Origin: Actinomadura montaniterrae
Lineage (GTDB): Bacteria > Actinomycetota > Actinomycetes > Streptosporangiales > Streptosporangiaceae
Reading direction: 5' to 3'
Length of the DNA: 41,898 bases
Assembly: GCF_008923365.1 (NCBI RefSeq)
Contig: NZ_WBMR01000072.1
Location: forward strand, 1 to 41,898
Shown piece after piece: positions 40,695 to 41,898 of this stretch. The notes below the pieces were generated by a model, which searched no databases, was not told where the DNA came from, and was given only the letters and a program-made list of their open reading frames with translations. The position numbers and the translations under genes are program-made. How positions within the stretch are numbered: the stretch's first letter is position 1; the number at the start of each line of letters is the position of its first letter.

Positions 40695-40721
40695 AACACC
40701 GGCCCGGGCGGTGCGATTCCC
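40695..40721 (-). promoter_or_regulatory. Sigma-R-type promoter of the thioredoxin gene
   Basis: On the minus strand, GGGAAT (40716-40721), an exact 18-bp spacer (40698-40715) and GTT (40695-40697) match the Streptomyces sigma-R consensus GGAAT-N18-19-GTT. The predicted start is about 30 nt before the ATG. Confidence 0.7.
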
Positions 40722-40851
40722 CGCGGGGCGCGCGGGCGCGGCGGCCCGGCGATTACGGCCGTCCGGGCCTGTCGGAGCGCCGTGTAAGCGAGACGAAATC
40801 GGTGTTCATTACGGTCCGGGACGAGGCTCATCCCGTCCTGGAAGGCGGCTC

Positions 40852-41865
40852 ATGTCGGGTACAAGAGTCCTGGTAAGAGCGAGCGATGCGGGGATCACCG
40901 CCACGGGGGCACCGGGCGTCCCGGAGGGCGCGGCGCGGCCGGCCGTCCGCTTCGAGGTGCTCGGGGCGCTGCGGGTGCGCGGCGCGGCCGGGCCCGTCCC
41001 GCTCGGCACCCCGAAGACGCGCGGGCTGCTGGCGGCGCTGCTGTGCGGCGCGAACCGGCCCGTGGCGCTGGAGACGCTGGTCGACGGCCTGTGGGGCGAG
41101 GAGCCCCCGAAGTCGGCCACGAAGAACATCCAGTCGTACGTGCACCGGCTGCGCCGCGCGCTCGGCGACCCGGACCGCATCCTGCGGACGGGGCCGGGCT
41201 ACCTGCTGCGGGTGCGGCCGGGCGAGCTGGACGCGCACGCCTTCGAGCGGCTCGTCCGGGAGGGCGGCGCGGCGGCGCGGGAGGGCGACGACGCCCGCGC
41301 GGCCCGGCTGCTGCGCGACGCGGCGGTGGCCTGGCGCGGCGAGGACGCCTACGCGGGCGTGCCGGACGTCCCGCTGGTGCGGGCCGAGGCGCAGCGGCTC
41401 GCCGAGGCCCGGTTCGGGGCGCTGCGCGACCGGATCGACGCGGAGCTGCGGCTCGGCCGGCACGCGGCGCTCGTGCCGGAGCTGTCCGCGCTGACGGCGC
41501 GGCACCCGCTGCGCGAGGAGCTGTGGGCGCGGCTGATGACGGCGCTGTACCGGTCCGGGCGGCGGGCGGACGCGCTGCGCGCGTTCGGCGACGCGCGCCG
41601 CGTGCTGGCCGAGGAGGCGGGCCTGGACCCCGGCCCGGGCCTGCGGGAGCTGCAGCGGGCGATCCTCGCGGGCGACCCGGCGCTCGCGCCGCCCGCGCGC
41701 CCGGCGGAGATCCTCGAGCGGTTCATGCGGGCGCTGGACGCGGACCTGCCGGCGGCGGACGCCGAGCGGGCCGCGCTGTGCCACAGCATCCTCGCCGGCC
41801 GCCGGCTCATCGCCGCGCTCGACGACGCGGCCGGCGAGCTGCTGCGCGCCCTGGACGCACGCTGA
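40852..41865 (+). CDS. AfsR/SARP family transcriptional regulator
   Basis: 337 residues. After a 30-residue leader, an OmpR-like winged helix (about 33-120: FEVLGALRVRG, TPKTRGLLAALLCGANRPVA, SYVHRLRRALGD) is followed by a BTAD tetratricopeptide domain (about 125-280: RYDR-like helices with HPLREELWARLMTALYRSGR and DPGPGLRELQRAIL). The last 55 residues are an acidic extension with no known domain. SARPs activate secondary-metabolite or stress genes. GGAAGG 6 nt before the ATG. No biosynthetic cluster is visible to its left; targets may lie beyond the window. Confidence 0.9.
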   Translation: MSGTRVLVRASDAGITATGAPGVPEGAARPAVRFEVLGALRVRGAAGPVPLGTPKTRGLLAALLCGANRPVALETLVDGLWGEEPPKSATKNIQSYVHRLRRALGDPDRILRTGPGYLLRVRPGELDAHAFERLVREGGAAAREGDDARAARLLRDAAVAWRGEDAYAGVPDVPLVRAEAQRLAEARFGALRDRIDAELRLGRHAALVPELSALTARHPLREELWARLMTALYRSGRRADALRAFGDARRVLAEEAGLDPGPGLRELQRAILAGDPALAPPARPAEILERFMRALDADLPAADAERAALCHSILAGRRLIAALDDAAGELLRALDAR

Positions 41866-41868
41866 CGC

Positions 41869-41898
41869 GGCGCCCGGCCCGGACGTGGGCCGGGCGCC
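41869..41898 (+). terminator. Terminator after SARP gene
   Basis: GGCGCCCGGCCC pairs perfectly with GGGCCGGGCGCC (12 bp) around a 6-nt loop, 4 bp after the stop codon and at the window edge. Confidence 0.65.

Overview
The window is about 42 kb of very GC-rich actinomycete chromosome. Third codon positions are nearly all G or C, GTG and TTG starts occur, -10 boxes follow the TANNNT pattern, and there is an AfsR/SARP regulator, an ABC-2 exporter, a Ser/Thr kinase and an SCO1389-type cardiolipin synthase. Gene content fits a Thermomonosporaceae-like genome (Actinomadura or a relative), but the genus is inference. I see no insertion sequence, prophage, tRNA, rRNA or CRISPR array. Coding density is high: the largest gap between genes is about 280 bp.

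Left part (1-13.5 kb): the N-terminus of a DUF881 membrane protein; a LysE exporter divergent from a MocR regulator, with three copies of one 10-bp operator between them; an ABCG-like half-transporter; a stand-alone molybdenum-cofactor-sulfurase-like PLP enzyme; a translationally coupled pair for cardiolipin synthase and mannose-1-phosphate guanylyltransferase (the latter with a degenerate mutase domain); a leaderless NUDIX hydrolase; an orphan NarL-type histidine kinase; a DHFR/RibD-like reductase; NADP-type glutamate dehydrogenase; TrmO.

Middle part (13.5-31.5 kb): thiC under a TPP riboswitch and followed by a 32-bp perfect palindrome; a TetR regulator; a metallophosphoesterase; an NmrA-like reductase divergent from an AraC regulator; a three-gene operon (ABC ATPase, ABC-2 permease with an extra outside domain, secreted YVTN-propeller/phosphoesterase); a secreted I36-type inhibitor; a small membrane peptide; a large secreted protein of unknown family. 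Divergent from that protein is a GntR/UTRA-PTS(IIC, IIB, IIA)-SIS operon. A 16-bp DasR-type operator lies between them and overlaps the GntR promoter. This secreted-protein plus PTS locus is the best candidate for an undescribed system, probably capture and uptake of a sugar or sugar acid. A hypothetical gene and a two-EF-hand protein follow, sharing overlapping divergent -10 boxes.

Right part (31.5-41.9 kb): pgi, a TesB thioesterase, an unknown protein with an internal WPGW repeat, an MFS exporter with an ECF-sigma-like promoter, a succinate-semialdehyde-type aldehyde dehydrogenase, a cupin, a membrane Ser/Thr kinase, a thioredoxin with a sigma-R-type promoter, and a SARP regulator ending at a terminator on the window edge.

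Two patterns recur. Six genes start 6 to 8 nt after a TANNNT box, so they are probably leaderless. Several genes have a short tandem duplication across the stop codon that places further TGA codons in other frames.
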